Source of the DNA: Tectiglobus sp051009975
Lineage (GTDB): Bacteria; Pseudomonadota; Alphaproteobacteria; Rhizobiales; Hyphomicrobiaceae
DNA length: 64,000 bases
Direction of reading: 5' to 3'
Assembly (NCBI GenBank): GCA_051009975.1
Contig: JBPCWA010000510.1
Coordinates: 1 to 64,000, forward strand
Under the pieces are notes generated by a model that had not been told where the DNA came from, searched no databases, and saw nothing but the letters and a program-made list of their open reading frames with translations. The translations under genes were made by a program, and so were the position numbers. Below, in pieces: positions 51,357 to 60,082 of this stretch (position 1 is the stretch's first letter; each line of letters opens with the position of its first letter).

Positions 51357-52466
51357 TTGGGCAAAACTGATTGGCAAGACGGCATAATTCCGGCACAGGG
51401 CATTCGTTTGCTGATAGCGCAAGACGCCGTCAAATTGGCGCAACCGCTTAAGGGCAATCAACTCCAGCCAGCAAGTCTCGATTTAAGACTTGGCGGTGTA
51501 GCTTATCGTGTTCGGGCCAGCTTTCTGCCTGCGCGTGGCGCTCCGGTGCGCGAGCGTATCGACGCATTGGCCCTACATCAGATTGACTTGACTGGGGGGG
51601 CAGTTCTGGAAACCGGGTGCGTTTACGTCGTGCCATTGATTGAGTCTTTGGCTCTTCCGCAATCAATTGCTGCCGCCGCAAACCCCAAAAGTTCGACTGG
51701 GCGGTTGGATGTTTTCACTCGGGTCATTGCTGATGGAGTAAACGCGTTTGATACGATGCCTGTCGGTTGCAACGGAGCACTTTTTGCAGAAATCTGCCCG
51801 CAGACATTCCCGGTGATAGTTCGTGAGGGCTCAAGTTTGTCGCAGATTCGATTTCGCGTTGGAAATCCCACGGAGACGGACGAGTCGCTTCGCTCTCTGC
51901 ACGCACGCGACACTCTTGTCTCTGGCGGCTCTGCGGCTGATATACAAGGCGGCATTGCTCTTGCCGTCGACCTCTCGCGGGAATTTGGGCAGGTCAGTGA
52001 GGGGCTGGTTGGGTATCGCGCTAAGCGTAATTCAGGTTTGGTAGATGTTGATGCGCCAGGCTCATGTGCGGTCGCAGAGTACTGGGAACCGATCCATGCT
52101 GAAAAGGCCTCGCGTTTGATTCTAGATCCTGACCAGTTTTACATTTTGGCATCAAAGGAAGCGGTGCACGTACCGCCAAGTCACGCCGCGGAGATGGTGC
52201 CCTTCAATCCCTTGGTTGGCGAATTTCGTGTCCACTATGCCGGTTTTATGGATCCGGGGTTTGGTCATGCTAGCGCTGGCGGCAGCGGGGCTAGGGTCGT
52301 ATTGGAAGTGCGTTCTCACAAGGTCCCCTTTATTCTGGAAGATGGTCAAATTGTTGGTAGACTCATCTACGAGAGGATGGCAGAGACGCCGGAAATTCTC
52401 TACGGAGACGGTTTAGGCAGCCACTACCAGGCTCAGGGGCTCAAACTTTCCAAACACTTCAAGTAG
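51357..52466 (+). CDS. dcd: 2'-deoxycytidine 5'-triphosphate deaminase, two-domain form
   Basis: A 369-residue protein of two dUTPase-like trimer-type domains in tandem, about twice the length of E. coli Dcd. The N-terminal half has GNQLQPASLDLRLGGVAYRV and ANPKSSTGRLDVFTRVIADG; the C-terminal half has EYWEPIHAEKASRLILDPDQ, SHAAEMVPFNPLVGEFRVHY and FILEDGQIVGRLIYERM. It converts dCTP to dUTP for dTMP synthesis. The start is TTG 51357, with GGGGAG about 10 bases upstream. This long form is usual in alphaproteobacteria. Confidence 0.93.
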   Translation: MGKTDWQDGIIPAQGIRLLIAQDAVKLAQPLKGNQLQPASLDLRLGGVAYRVRASFLPARGAPVRERIDALALHQIDLTGGAVLETGCVYVVPLIESLALPQSIAAAANPKSSTGRLDVFTRVIADGVNAFDTMPVGCNGALFAEICPQTFPVIVREGSSLSQIRFRVGNPTETDESLRSLHARDTLVSGGSAADIQGGIALAVDLSREFGQVSEGLVGYRAKRNSGLVDVDAPGSCAVAEYWEPIHAEKASRLILDPDQFYILASKEAVHVPPSHAAEMVPFNPLVGEFRVHYAGFMDPGFGHASAGGSGARVVLEVRSHKVPFILEDGQIVGRLIYERMAETPEILYGDGLGSHYQAQGLKLSKHFK

Positions 52467-52663
52467 ATCGTTGCTAGGGAAGTTTGACGCCGGACGCGCC
52501 GCCTGGCCAAGCAGTTTAAATACGGTCCGCAGTGGTTGGCGGGCTTCGCGATATGACAGTTCTTGTTCATGCCCTTCGCATTCTGTTGCTTGGTTATGTT
52601 GCCTCGCCGGCCCCCGGCTGCAGCAGTTCCGGCTCCAGATGTTCCTGCAGAACGTATTCGATG

Positions 52664-53113
52664 TTAGGGACAGTCTAGTGCGACCTGAGCGGACGCTTGG
52701 TTATTGTATTCGTTCTCTTCCTCGAACACATTCTCGGGATCGACCGTAAGCCGCACTTTATGCATGCCAGTCAACTTGGGTGTATTGTTGGATCGGATGC
52801 GAACCGGTACTGTAACAGACTCGCGTGGACGCATAGTATTGACGAAGCGGTCGTTGCCTAAGACTTCTGGATAATTTTTGAGTTGAGAGGCGAGCATGAC
52901 CTTGGTTGTAAAAATCTGTCCTTGACCTTGGCCAACATTGGTAACGCGAACGGATCCGGTGATGAGGGGCGCGCGACCACTACAGTCTCCAGTGGCATGC
53001 AAATCTACCGCCGTGATCGTCAGATCCGGTAGATCACGAGCAGCGACATGGAACGTGGCGAATGCCGACAGAATGGCCGATACCGCGACGAGCAAGACGT
53101 AGCGAGAAATCAC
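52664..53113 (-). CDS. Secreted CARDB-like domain protein
   Basis: A 149-residue exported protein. Residues 1-25 form a signal peptide (basic MISR, hydrophobic core, AARD). The rest is one immunoglobulin-like CARDB-type domain: LPDLTITAVDLHATGDCSGR, GSVRVTNVGQGQG, ESVTVPVRIRS and HKVRLTVDPENVFEEENEYN. Cys44 and the penultimate Cys may form a disulfide. Its ATG overlaps the dapE stop by 4 bases, so it is likely translated with dapE although no metabolic link is known. Confidence 0.85.
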   Translation of the reverse strand: MISRYVLLVAVSAILSAFATFHVAARDLPDLTITAVDLHATGDCSGRAPLITGSVRVTNVGQGQGQIFTTKVMLASQLKNYPEVLGNDRFVNTMRPRESVTVPVRIRSNNTPKLTGMHKVRLTVDPENVFEEENEYNNQASAQVALDCP

Positions 53114-54300
53114 GCGAAATATCCTTCGATCAAGCGTTCGTAGATCGACGTCAACTGATGCATGTGGTCAACAGGACAGCACTCGTCAATTTGATGGATC
53201 GTCTTGTTAACAAGACCCAGCTCAATTACCGGACAATACGCTTGTATGAAGCGGGCATCGGATGTGCCGCCGCTGGTGGAAAGCTTGGGTACCAGCCCCG
53301 TGACACTCTGAACAGCTGCAATAGTTGCGTCGACGAGTTGACCACCGGGCTTTGTCAGGAAAACGTCGCCAGTTCCCTCAAACGCCAGGTCGAAATGGGC
53401 GTCGACGCTCTCGGCTGCAGCGTGGCACTGTTCTCGGATCCAAGCTTCCATTTTAGGGCGGGTCCAATTGTCGTTGTAACGCACGTTGAGCGTTGCCCGT
53501 GCGTGCCCAGGGATTACATTTGCCGCGGTGTTCGGGACGGAGATGAGGGTAAATTGGAGGCGTGACGGTTCAAACGCGTCGCTGCCAGAATCAATTGATA
53601 TCGATGACAAACGATCGATAATTCTCGCCAGCTTTGGAACCGGATTGTCGGCCAGTTGTGGATAGGCGGCATGTCCTTGTTTGCCTTGAACGGCAATATG
53701 AGCAGTCACGCTGCCCCGCCGACCGATTTTGATCATGTCACCAATCCGGCTAGGACAGCTTGGTTCGCCGACAAGGCAAGCGTCGAGTTTTTCCTCCTGC
53801 GCGACCAACCAATTGAGCACCTTGCTCGTTCCGTTTATGGCAGCGCCTTCCTCATCACCCGTAATGAGAAGGGACACTGATCCCCGCAGCCCACCGCGTC
53901 GTTCAATACTCCGCGCCGCAGCTGCAACGAAACAGGCGATAGCGCCCTTCATGTCAACCGCTCCGCGCCCGTATATTACGCCGCCATGTATTTCAGCCCC
54001 GAACGGCGGATAGGTCCATTCGCTCTCCTCGCCTGGAGGCACTACGTCAGTGTGTCCAGCAAAGCATAAATTCGGGCTTTGGGCCCCAAAGCGAGCATAA
54101 GTGTTATCAACGTCGGATGTTCCTGGTTCAGAAAATGTCAGTCGGTGAACGGTGAAACCGACCGATTCCAAAAGACTCTGCAGGACGTCCTGCGCTCCGC
54201 AGTCGCGCGGCGTAACGGATGGGCATCTCAGCAACGCCTGCGCAATGGAGACCGGATCGCGCACATCAATGGTAGATGTTGTCTCTGTTTGATTGGTCAT
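53110..54300 (-). CDS. dapE: Succinyl-diaminopimelate desuccinylase
   Basis: A 396-residue di-zinc M20 amidohydrolase that produces LL-diaminopimelate and succinate. Metal ligands: His in CFAGHTDVVPPGEESEW, Asp in GRGAVDMKGAIACF, Glu-Glu in ITGDEEGAAINGT, and the C-terminal His in INKT-type sequence LGLVNKTIHQIDE. Substrate loop TSGGTSDARFIQAY is present. dapD lies 1.7 kb away on the same strand, and lysA at 60 kb completes this branch. Confidence 0.97.
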   Translation of the reverse strand: MTNQTETTSTIDVRDPVSIAQALLRCPSVTPRDCGAQDVLQSLLESVGFTVHRLTFSEPGTSDVDNTYARFGAQSPNLCFAGHTDVVPPGEESEWTYPPFGAEIHGGVIYGRGAVDMKGAIACFVAAAARSIERRGGLRGSVSLLITGDEEGAAINGTSKVLNWLVAQEEKLDACLVGEPSCPSRIGDMIKIGRRGSVTAHIAVQGKQGHAAYPQLADNPVPKLARIIDRLSSISIDSGSDAFEPSRLQFTLISVPNTAANVIPGHARATLNVRYNDNWTRPKMEAWIREQCHAAAESVDAHFDLAFEGTGDVFLTKPGGQLVDATIAAVQSVTGLVPKLSTSGGTSDARFIQAYCPVIELGLVNKTIHQIDECCPVDHMHQLTSIYERLIEGYFA

Positions 54301-54403
54301 TGGGCCTCATGATCGAAACTCGCTGGCCGGATCGAAAGAACTCGACCGACAGAAAATCCTTTAAAGCTGACAAAACGCGTGCGATGAGATACCTTTCCCC
54401 GGG

Positions 54404-54964
54404 TCAGACGCAGGCCCTCGGTGCTAAGATGGCAACGCCAGTCTCGTCAAACACTCCGTCGATATACTGCAGTCGTCCGTCAGGTGCGCTCAACCGGGCG
54501 CTGGCCTTTCCGCCTTGAATTTCGCCAAAAGTCAGATGGTCCGTGTCAGTATCGCGACCGATGCGATCGTCCAAATCGACGAGATATGTAAAGTTCTTGC
54601 CCTCCACAAACCCGCTGAACGTGAGTTGTCCGTGTCGGTCGCCCTCAGTTAGACCTTCTACTGATTTCAGTTTGACATCACCATCATTGCGCAATTCCGC
54701 TGCGCCGTATCCAGTGTCAACATACGCTAGACCGTCCGAGGAATTGAGGTCCAGCTCGATCAATTGGATAGTCAATCCTGGTCCACTGACGAACTCGAAC
54801 CGAAAATAGTCTGGTGAGGCTTCGGCAAAAACTATCCTTACCTGGGGACCACAGGCGGCCGCGGATTGGGCCAAGGCAATGCACATAAGGGACGAAATAG
54901 CGACGACCCACAGTCTCATCCGATTTGCGTCAACGCTCACGCTGCACTCCATTGGTTTGACCAA
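54404..54964 (-). CDS. Secreted hypothetical protein
   Basis: A 186-residue protein with a signal peptide; from the internal Met at residue 16 (MRLWVVAISSLMCIALAQSA) the leader looks complete, so the start may be 54919. The mature part is beta-rich and acidic, with FRFEFVSGPGLTIQLIELDL, DGLAYVDTGYGAAELRNDGD and GFVEGKNFTYLVDLDDRIGR, in the style of predicted aggregation or anchor domains without a known role. Two Cys (residue 38 and the penultimate) may pair. I do not recognise a named family. Confidence 0.7.
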   Translation of the reverse strand: MVKPMECSVSVDANRMRLWVVAISSLMCIALAQSAAACGPQVRIVFAEASPDYFRFEFVSGPGLTIQLIELDLNSSDGLAYVDTGYGAAELRNDGDVKLKSVEGLTEGDRHGQLTFSGFVEGKNFTYLVDLDDRIGRDTDTDHLTFGEIQGGKASARLSAPDGRLQYIDGVFDETGVAILAPRACV

Positions 54965-55348
54965 GACGGCATTGCAGTGTTTCTGAGATAGCCGAAGAGA
55001 TGCTCATCACGTGCTCCGTACTGAGGCACTTTGTTGCACGCGCTACGCGAAAGTGCATCGCACCGCAAAACTTTGGCTTCGCATGGGACACATGCGCGCC
55101 AGATGCGGAAAATTGATCTGCAATAGTGTTATTTTGTCGGACCCTTCCTTGTCGGATCGGTCTCTGCCTCTGTGCGCCCCTAGGCAGAGCACATCCCGAC
55201 CATGGGAGATGCTTTCTGCGGCCTCGACCATTTGATGATGCGCGAGATGCAATCAAGACCATGTTCGCTCAACGCCACGTGTCATCTACTCTATTCGCGT
55301 CTACATTCGCGTCTACCGGCTCTCAATATTGCGTGTGCATCAGGTCAG
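54965..55348. other. Intergenic region with a 12-bp duplication
   Basis: 384 bases with no supported gene. ATTCGCGTCTAC occurs twice in perfect tandem at 55293-55304 and 55305-55316. Several short ORFs on both strands have no protein features. Confidence 0.45.
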
Positions 55349-55972
55349 CTAACGCGAATGCCATGCCATTACGGTCTTCACGCTACGCCGATCATGCACC
55401 CGTCGTCGATGTTCGGCCACGCGAGGCAATTGGGTTTCGGGTTCAATGCTATCACGCTCAAGCCAGAGTGCCACTGTGAAGAGGTAGGCGTCGCAGATTG
55501 TAAACTGATTACCAGTCACCCAGGGGCCTTTGAGAAACTCGCCCTCAATGAGTTGAAACGCAGCCAATACCGTCTCGGGCATTTTGCGCCTTAGTTCGGC
55601 AATTGCGATGGGATCGTCGGCCCAGCGCGCGGCTCGTCCGCCATGCGCATGATTCACATGGACCGTAGAGCACAGGTAGCTGTTGAATTCTTGGACGCGA
55701 CCAAAGGCGAACGGGTCATAAATCGGCGCAAGCTGCGCGTCAGGAAAGCGCTGAGCGATATAGGCCAGAACGGCAGGCGTTTCAGTGAGAACGCCACCAT
55801 CTGTGACCAATGCTGGAACACGGCCCTTGGGATTAATGGCTAAGAAATTCGGGTTGCGTTGCTCGTTTGAGTTGAAATCGACCAAAACCGAATCGTACTC
55901 TGCACCTGCTTCTTCCAAAGCAATGTGTGAAGCCAATGCGCAACTCTGTGGAGAGTAATATAGTGTGAGCAT
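55349..55972 (-). CDS. Glutathione S-transferase
   Basis: A 207-residue GST. The thioredoxin-like domain starts LTLYYSPQSCALASHIALEE with Cys11 where beta-class bacterial GSTs have Cys10, then INPKGRVPALVTDGGVLTET with the cis-Pro and the glutathione Glu-Ser/Thr site. The helical domain has GPWVTGNQFTICDAYLFTVA, the N-capping box of GSTs. It lies 39 bases downstream of dapD on the same strand. Substrate unknown. Confidence 0.92.
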   Translation of the reverse strand: MLTLYYSPQSCALASHIALEEAGAEYDSVLVDFNSNEQRNPNFLAINPKGRVPALVTDGGVLTETPAVLAYIAQRFPDAQLAPIYDPFAFGRVQEFNSYLCSTVHVNHAHGGRAARWADDPIAIAELRRKMPETVLAAFQLIEGEFLKGPWVTGNQFTICDAYLFTVALWLERDSIEPETQLPRVAEHRRRVHDRRSVKTVMAWHSR

Positions 55973-56011
55973 GGGTAGGCTTTGATTTCGCAGCCAACGG
56001 ATTCCGTCTGA

Positions 56012-56860
56012 TCAATCCCGCAGCAATTCATTGATACTCGTTTTCGATCGTGTTTGCTCATCTACTGTCTTGACTATCACGGCGCAGTAGAGGTTCGGCC
56101 CGCCCGTACTTGACCCGGCGCTTGGCATGGTTCCCGGAACAACCACTGAGTATGGCGGAACCTTGCCGATATGAACGGCCCCAGACGACCGATCAACAAT
56201 TTTTGTCGATGCCCCTATGTAGACGCCCATAGACAAGACGCTTCCTTCGCCAATAATAACACCTTCTGCCACCTCTGACCGCGCACCAATGAAGCAATTG
56301 TCCTCAACGATTACCGGGTTTGCCTGTAGTGGCTCTAATACACCACCGATGCCAGCGCCGCCGGAAATGTGGCAATCCTTTCCAATCTGTGCGCAGCTAC
56401 CAACGGTTGCCCATGTGTCCACCATGGTTCCGCTATCGACGTAGGCGCCTAAGTTGACGAATGAGGGCATAAGCACGACGCCAGGGCCTATGTATGCGGA
56501 ACGTCGAACTATGGCACCAGGCACGGCCCGGAAACCCGCTTCCTGGAAATTTGCCGTCGCCCAACCTTCGAATTTAAGCGGCACCTTATCCCAAGCTCGT
56601 ACGCTTGCGTCATTGCCTGGAGCGTAGGTCATGACAGTCATATCAGAAAGGCGGAAAGACAGCAGAACCGCCTTTTTGAGCCACTGATTGACACACCACT
56701 CACCGTCTCGCCTCTCGGCGACGCGGACGGCGCCTGCATCAAGTTCTGCCAGCGCTGTCTCGATGGCTTCGCGGGTTTTACCGTGTGTATCGGCAGAGAT
56801 GCTGTCACGGTTGTCCCAGGCTTCGTTGATAACTGCTTCGAGGGGATTAATGTCGGCCAT
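56012..56860 (-). CDS. dapD: Tetrahydrodipicolinate N-succinyltransferase
   Basis: A 282-residue left-handed beta-helix acyltransferase that succinylates tetrahydrodipicolinate with succinyl-CoA, the step before aminotransfer and DapE. The start MADINPLEAVINEAWDNRD fits the family, so ATG 56860 is preferred to 56878. Hexapeptide repeats run from about residue 110 (AYIGPGVVLMPSFVNLGAYV, CAQIGKDCHISGGAGIGGVL, NCFIGARSEVAEGVIIGEGS). GGPNLYCAVIVKTVDEQTRS is the CoA-side C-terminus. Confidence 0.97.
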   Translation of the reverse strand: MADINPLEAVINEAWDNRDSISADTHGKTREAIETALAELDAGAVRVAERRDGEWCVNQWLKKAVLLSFRLSDMTVMTYAPGNDASVRAWDKVPLKFEGWATANFQEAGFRAVPGAIVRRSAYIGPGVVLMPSFVNLGAYVDSGTMVDTWATVGSCAQIGKDCHISGGAGIGGVLEPLQANPVIVEDNCFIGARSEVAEGVIIGEGSVLSMGVYIGASTKIVDRSSGAVHIGKVPPYSVVVPGTMPSAGSSTGGPNLYCAVIVKTVDEQTRSKTSINELLRD

Positions 56861-56970
56861 GGGGTATATTGTCCTCACGTGGCTAAACCTTCGGCCGCCT
56901 TTTTGCGCGCGCTGCGACTTGAGTCAATGGTGCGGTTTCTCTCGATCGGTCGCAATGCCAGGTTCGCAAT

Positions 56971-57648
56971 TTATTTTGTGGGGTGATTGAGATGGGCTTT
57001 GATCAAACGTTTTGCATCTGCGCTGTCCCACTCAGCGGGGCCAACAAGGCGGCCAATTTCGCGACCCTGGCGGTCAATCAGCAACGTTGATGGCATGCCG
57101 ATCGTTTTCAGTTTGAAACCCAGCTGGGCTGAAGGGTCGTGATAGAGTTTGAGTGATTTCACATCGATGTCATCAAGAAACTTCTGCGACTTGGCGGGGC
57201 TTCCGCGATCGACACTGACGGCGACGACTTCAAAATCTTCTCCTCCAAGTTCGGCCTGTAGACGGTCGAGATCGGGCATTTCCTTTCGGCAAGGGGCACA
57301 CCAGGTTGCCCATAGATTGAGGAGCACGATGCGTCCGGCGAAATTTTCGATCGATATGGATTGGCCAGCTCCATTGTTAAATGGTGCGGGTGGGACGGGT
57401 GTCGGATCGTCTTTGAAGACGAACGTCGTCATGGCTCCGACATTCAAATCTGTGGTCATGTCGGTTCCAGTTGCCTGGCTGCTGGACGTGGCATTGTGCG
57501 GTGCAGAGACGGATTTGGTTTTGTCGTTCTCGTTGGAGAAATCGCTCGTTCCTTCGCCCATCCAGTAGACTGCACCAAAACCAAAAATGGCGGACGCGGC
57601 GGCCACAACGGCGTAGATTGGCCAGGACGTTTGCTTTTTTTCGCTCAT
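56971..57648 (-). CDS. tlpA: Membrane-anchored thiol:disulfide oxidoreductase TlpA
   Basis: A 225-residue periplasmic thioredoxin tethered by one N-terminal helix (about residues 10-30). After a Ser/Thr-rich linker the thioredoxin domain starts near residue 75. The active site is Trp116-Cys117-Ala-Pro-Cys120 in LNLWATWCAPCRKEMPDL, and the cis-Pro loop is KTIGMPSTLLID. TlpA in Bradyrhizobium reduces copper chaperones for cytochrome oxidase assembly. The tlpA/argH divergent pair is common in the order. It may use the same oxidase-related chain as the DsbB system. Confidence 0.94.
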   Translation of the reverse strand: MSEKKQTSWPIYAVVAAASAIFGFGAVYWMGEGTSDFSNENDKTKSVSAPHNATSSSQATGTDMTTDLNVGAMTTFVFKDDPTPVPPAPFNNGAGQSISIENFAGRIVLLNLWATWCAPCRKEMPDLDRLQAELGGEDFEVVAVSVDRGSPAKSQKFLDDIDVKSLKLYHDPSAQLGFKLKTIGMPSTLLIDRQGREIGRLVGPAEWDSADAKRLIKAHLNHPTK

Positions 57649-58069
57649 GAGATTGGCTTATCCCTCAGTTGTTGCTGGCGTTTTCTAATCGGCGACGCTT
57701 CACCTGCGACATTCAAGACTGGTTGAGATCGTTCCGACCGGGAATGATTGTGTACTTGTGTACTATCGATCTCCGCGGAGATAAGTTACTCACTTTTGGG
57801 TCAAGTGCGTACGATCCGGTTCGGCAAGGAGGCATCGGCTCACTGGCGCCTGCAATACCGGCTCCTTCGCAGCGCGTGTCTTGCGAACCGGTGTCTGCGT
57901 CAGCCGTGTCTTCGTAACCGGTATCCGTGATTATGGTGTCCGCGAACCTGGCATTAAGTGGGGCAAGGCCTCTAGATACAACTTCTTTGAACACGGCTTC
58001 TTTCAACGGAGACTATCAGGAAGCTGATCCCTTGAGCACGTTATCTCTAGCAAGCTGGACAACTTGAGA
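57649..58069. promoter_or_regulatory. Divergent tlpA/argH intergenic region
   Basis: 421 bases that must carry promoters for tlpA (minus) and argH (plus). No arginine-repressor box can be confirmed by eye. The region contains the 15-bp quasi-repeat at 57876-57950. ORFs in it, for example 57713-58006 on minus, owe their openness to the repeat. Confidence 0.4.
57876..57950. repeat. Five degenerate tandem copies of a 15-bp unit
   Basis: Units at 57876, 57891, 57906, 57921 and 57936: GTGTCTTGCGAACCG, GTGTCTGCGTCAGCC, GTGTCTTCGTAACCG, GTATCCGTGATTATG, GTGTCCGCGAACCTG. Units 1, 3 and 5 are closest to each other, hinting at an older 30-bp period. Located about 120 bases upstream of argH. Confidence 0.7.
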
Positions 58070-59479
58070 ATGAACGACAAAAGCGCCAACAAGATGTGGG
58101 GGGGGCGGTTTCAATCGTCACCCTCTGAGATCATGGAGCAAATCAACGCATCAGTCGATTACGATCAGCGGTTCGCCCAACAGGATATCCGCGGTTCGGT
58201 GGCGCATGCCGAGATGCTAGCGGCCGCCGGAATAATTGATGAGATTGACGCTCGCCAAATCCTGCATGGTCTGGCACAAATTCGATCCGAAATTTCATCC
58301 GGCCAATTTGGTTGGGATCGTGGACTAGAAGATGTCCACATGAATGTTGAAAACCGTCTGAGCGAGATAATTGGGGCCTCGGCAGGCCGCTTGCATACTG
58401 CGCGGTCTCGCAACGATCAGGTGGCAACAGACTTCCGCCTGTTCATCCGAGATGCAATTGACGCGATCGACAACCAATTGGCCGAGATACAATTCCAACT
58501 CGCCCTTAAGGCTAACGAATACGCGGCTGTCGTCATGCCGGGTTTCACTCACCTGCAACCCGCCCAGCCGGTGACTTTCGGCCACCACTTACTTGCCTAT
58601 GTGGAAATGCTAGCTCGTGACCGAGGTCGTTTTGCCGATTCTCGGGCGAGGCTGAACGAATGCCCTCTCGGCGCCGCTGCGCTTGCTGGGACGTCCTTTC
58701 CTATCGACAGATATTCAACGGCGGCAGCTCTCGACTTTGCTCAACCAACGGCCAATTCACTAGATAGCGTCTCCGATCGAGATTTCGTTCTCGAAACGCT
58801 GGCTGCTGCAGCGATTTCGGCGATGCATTTGTCGCGTTTCGCCGAAGAAATCGTGATCTGGTGCACACCGCAGTTTGGCTTCGTTCGACTTTCGGATGCG
58901 TGGACTACGGGGTCGTCCATTATGCCGCAAAAGCGCAACCCCGATGCCGCCGAACTCGTGCGCGCAAAAATTGGTCGGATCGCTGGCGCATTCCATAGTC
59001 TCACCATGGTCATGAAAGGGTTGCCCCTCGCTTACTCAAAGGACATGCAGGAAGACAAAGAAGTGACTTTCGATGCTCTTGACAGCTACCGACTATCGCT
59101 CGCGGCGATGGCCGGTATGGTGCGTGACATTGAGCCCATTCCAGAGGCGATGGCTCACGCGGCTGAAGCCGGATTTTCGACGGCGACCGATTTGGCCGAT
59201 TGGCTTGTGCGCAACTTGGGATTGCCGTTTCGCGATGCCCACAACGTGACAGGACGAATTGTTGCACTCGCCGAACAGAAAGGCTGTCAGCTGAGTGAAA
59301 TTCCGTTGAAGGAATTGAAAGCTGTCGAGCCGCGCCTCACTGCAGATGTGTTTTCAGTGCTGAGTGCTGACAATTCTGTTTCCAGTCGAATCAGCTATGG
59401 TGGAACTGCGCCACAGAACGTTCGAAAAATGGCTCAGTCGTGGGTCGAACAGCTGGAAAACCAACTCGAAAAGGGCTAA
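58070..59479 (+). CDS. argH: Argininosuccinate lyase
   Basis: A 469-residue enzyme of the fumarase/aspartase superfamily that splits argininosuccinate into arginine and fumarate. Signatures: NKMWGGRFQSSPSEIMEQIN at the N-terminus, DVHMNVENRLSEIIG, HTARSRNDQVATDFRL, and GSSIMPQKRNPDAAELVRAK with the catalytic Ser loop. ATG 58070 is preferred to an in-frame TTG at 58064. It uses the ArgG product (4.6 kb). It leads argH-lptM-lysA, a standard order. Confidence 0.98.
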   Translation: MNDKSANKMWGGRFQSSPSEIMEQINASVDYDQRFAQQDIRGSVAHAEMLAAAGIIDEIDARQILHGLAQIRSEISSGQFGWDRGLEDVHMNVENRLSEIIGASAGRLHTARSRNDQVATDFRLFIRDAIDAIDNQLAEIQFQLALKANEYAAVVMPGFTHLQPAQPVTFGHHLLAYVEMLARDRGRFADSRARLNECPLGAAALAGTSFPIDRYSTAAALDFAQPTANSLDSVSDRDFVLETLAAAAISAMHLSRFAEEIVIWCTPQFGFVRLSDAWTTGSSIMPQKRNPDAAELVRAKIGRIAGAFHSLTMVMKGLPLAYSKDMQEDKEVTFDALDSYRLSLAAMAGMVRDIEPIPEAMAHAAEAGFSTATDLADWLVRNLGLPFRDAHNVTGRIVALAEQKGCQLSEIPLKELKAVEPRLTADVFSVLSADNSVSSRISYGGTAPQNVRKMAQSWVEQLENQLEKG

Positions 59480-59656
59480 CGTGTTGGTTACGTTAGTGTT
59501 GCTGCAGGTGATTGCAGCTGGGTCCAAGCAGAGACCGGGCACGTGCTGAGTTGCGTGGTGGGTGTGGCATCGCATCGGGGTCAGGGCTGATCTTGGGGTG
59601 CTGACGATCTAGGGGCAGAGTGGCACACCAGATGCCGCTCAAAATGGCGGATCAAA

Positions 59657-59869
59657 ATGATGTCAAGACGTGCGCTCAAGGGCTTCGCATGCATCGCTGT
59701 CTGCGCGAGCGTTTTGGTTGGCTGCGGCGTGCGCGGCTCACTGGAGTTGCCGCCGGAGGCAAAGGAGCGCCAGCCAGAGGCTGCGACGGCAGAGGCCGGG
59801 CAAGGCAAACCTGCAGGAAGTGCGTCCAAACCTCACCAAAGCTTTTTTCTAGACCGCCTGTTGCGCTAG
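59657..59869 (+). CDS. lptM: Small lipoprotein, LptM-like
   Basis: A 70-residue lipoprotein. The signal peptide is MMSRRALKGFACIAVCASVL followed by the lipobox LVGC, with Cys23 or so as the lipidated residue, then GVRGSLELPPEA: the GC-G-x-x-G-x-L-x-x-P start is the hallmark of LptM/YifL proteins, which help the LptD LPS translocon mature. The rest is Ala/Glu/Gly-rich and disordered, ending SFFLDRLLR. Its place between argH and lysA is conserved in alphaproteobacteria. Confidence 0.88.
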   Translation: MMSRRALKGFACIAVCASVLVGCGVRGSLELPPEAKERQPEAATAEAGQGKPAGSASKPHQSFFLDRLLR

Positions 59870-60082
59870 ATCCCTCATTGCGGTCTTTGTCGACCACTGC
59901 GATTGAGTTTAACGGATTCTTGCTCCCCGATTGGTGTTCACTGCGATTGCAACAAACGGCTGCGTTGCGCGCTGGATCGTGCTAACGTCATGTATTAGCT
60001 GAAAAAATAACCAGCGCGCGAGACTGATCTCCCACGCTTGATCGATTCTCCAACTCTTGATCGACTGTTCGCCTCCACAGCC

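Noticed and set aside
57713..58006. 97-codon minus-strand ORF upstream of argH
   Set aside because: It runs through the 15-bp quasi-repeat in the divergent promoter region; no start signals or family.
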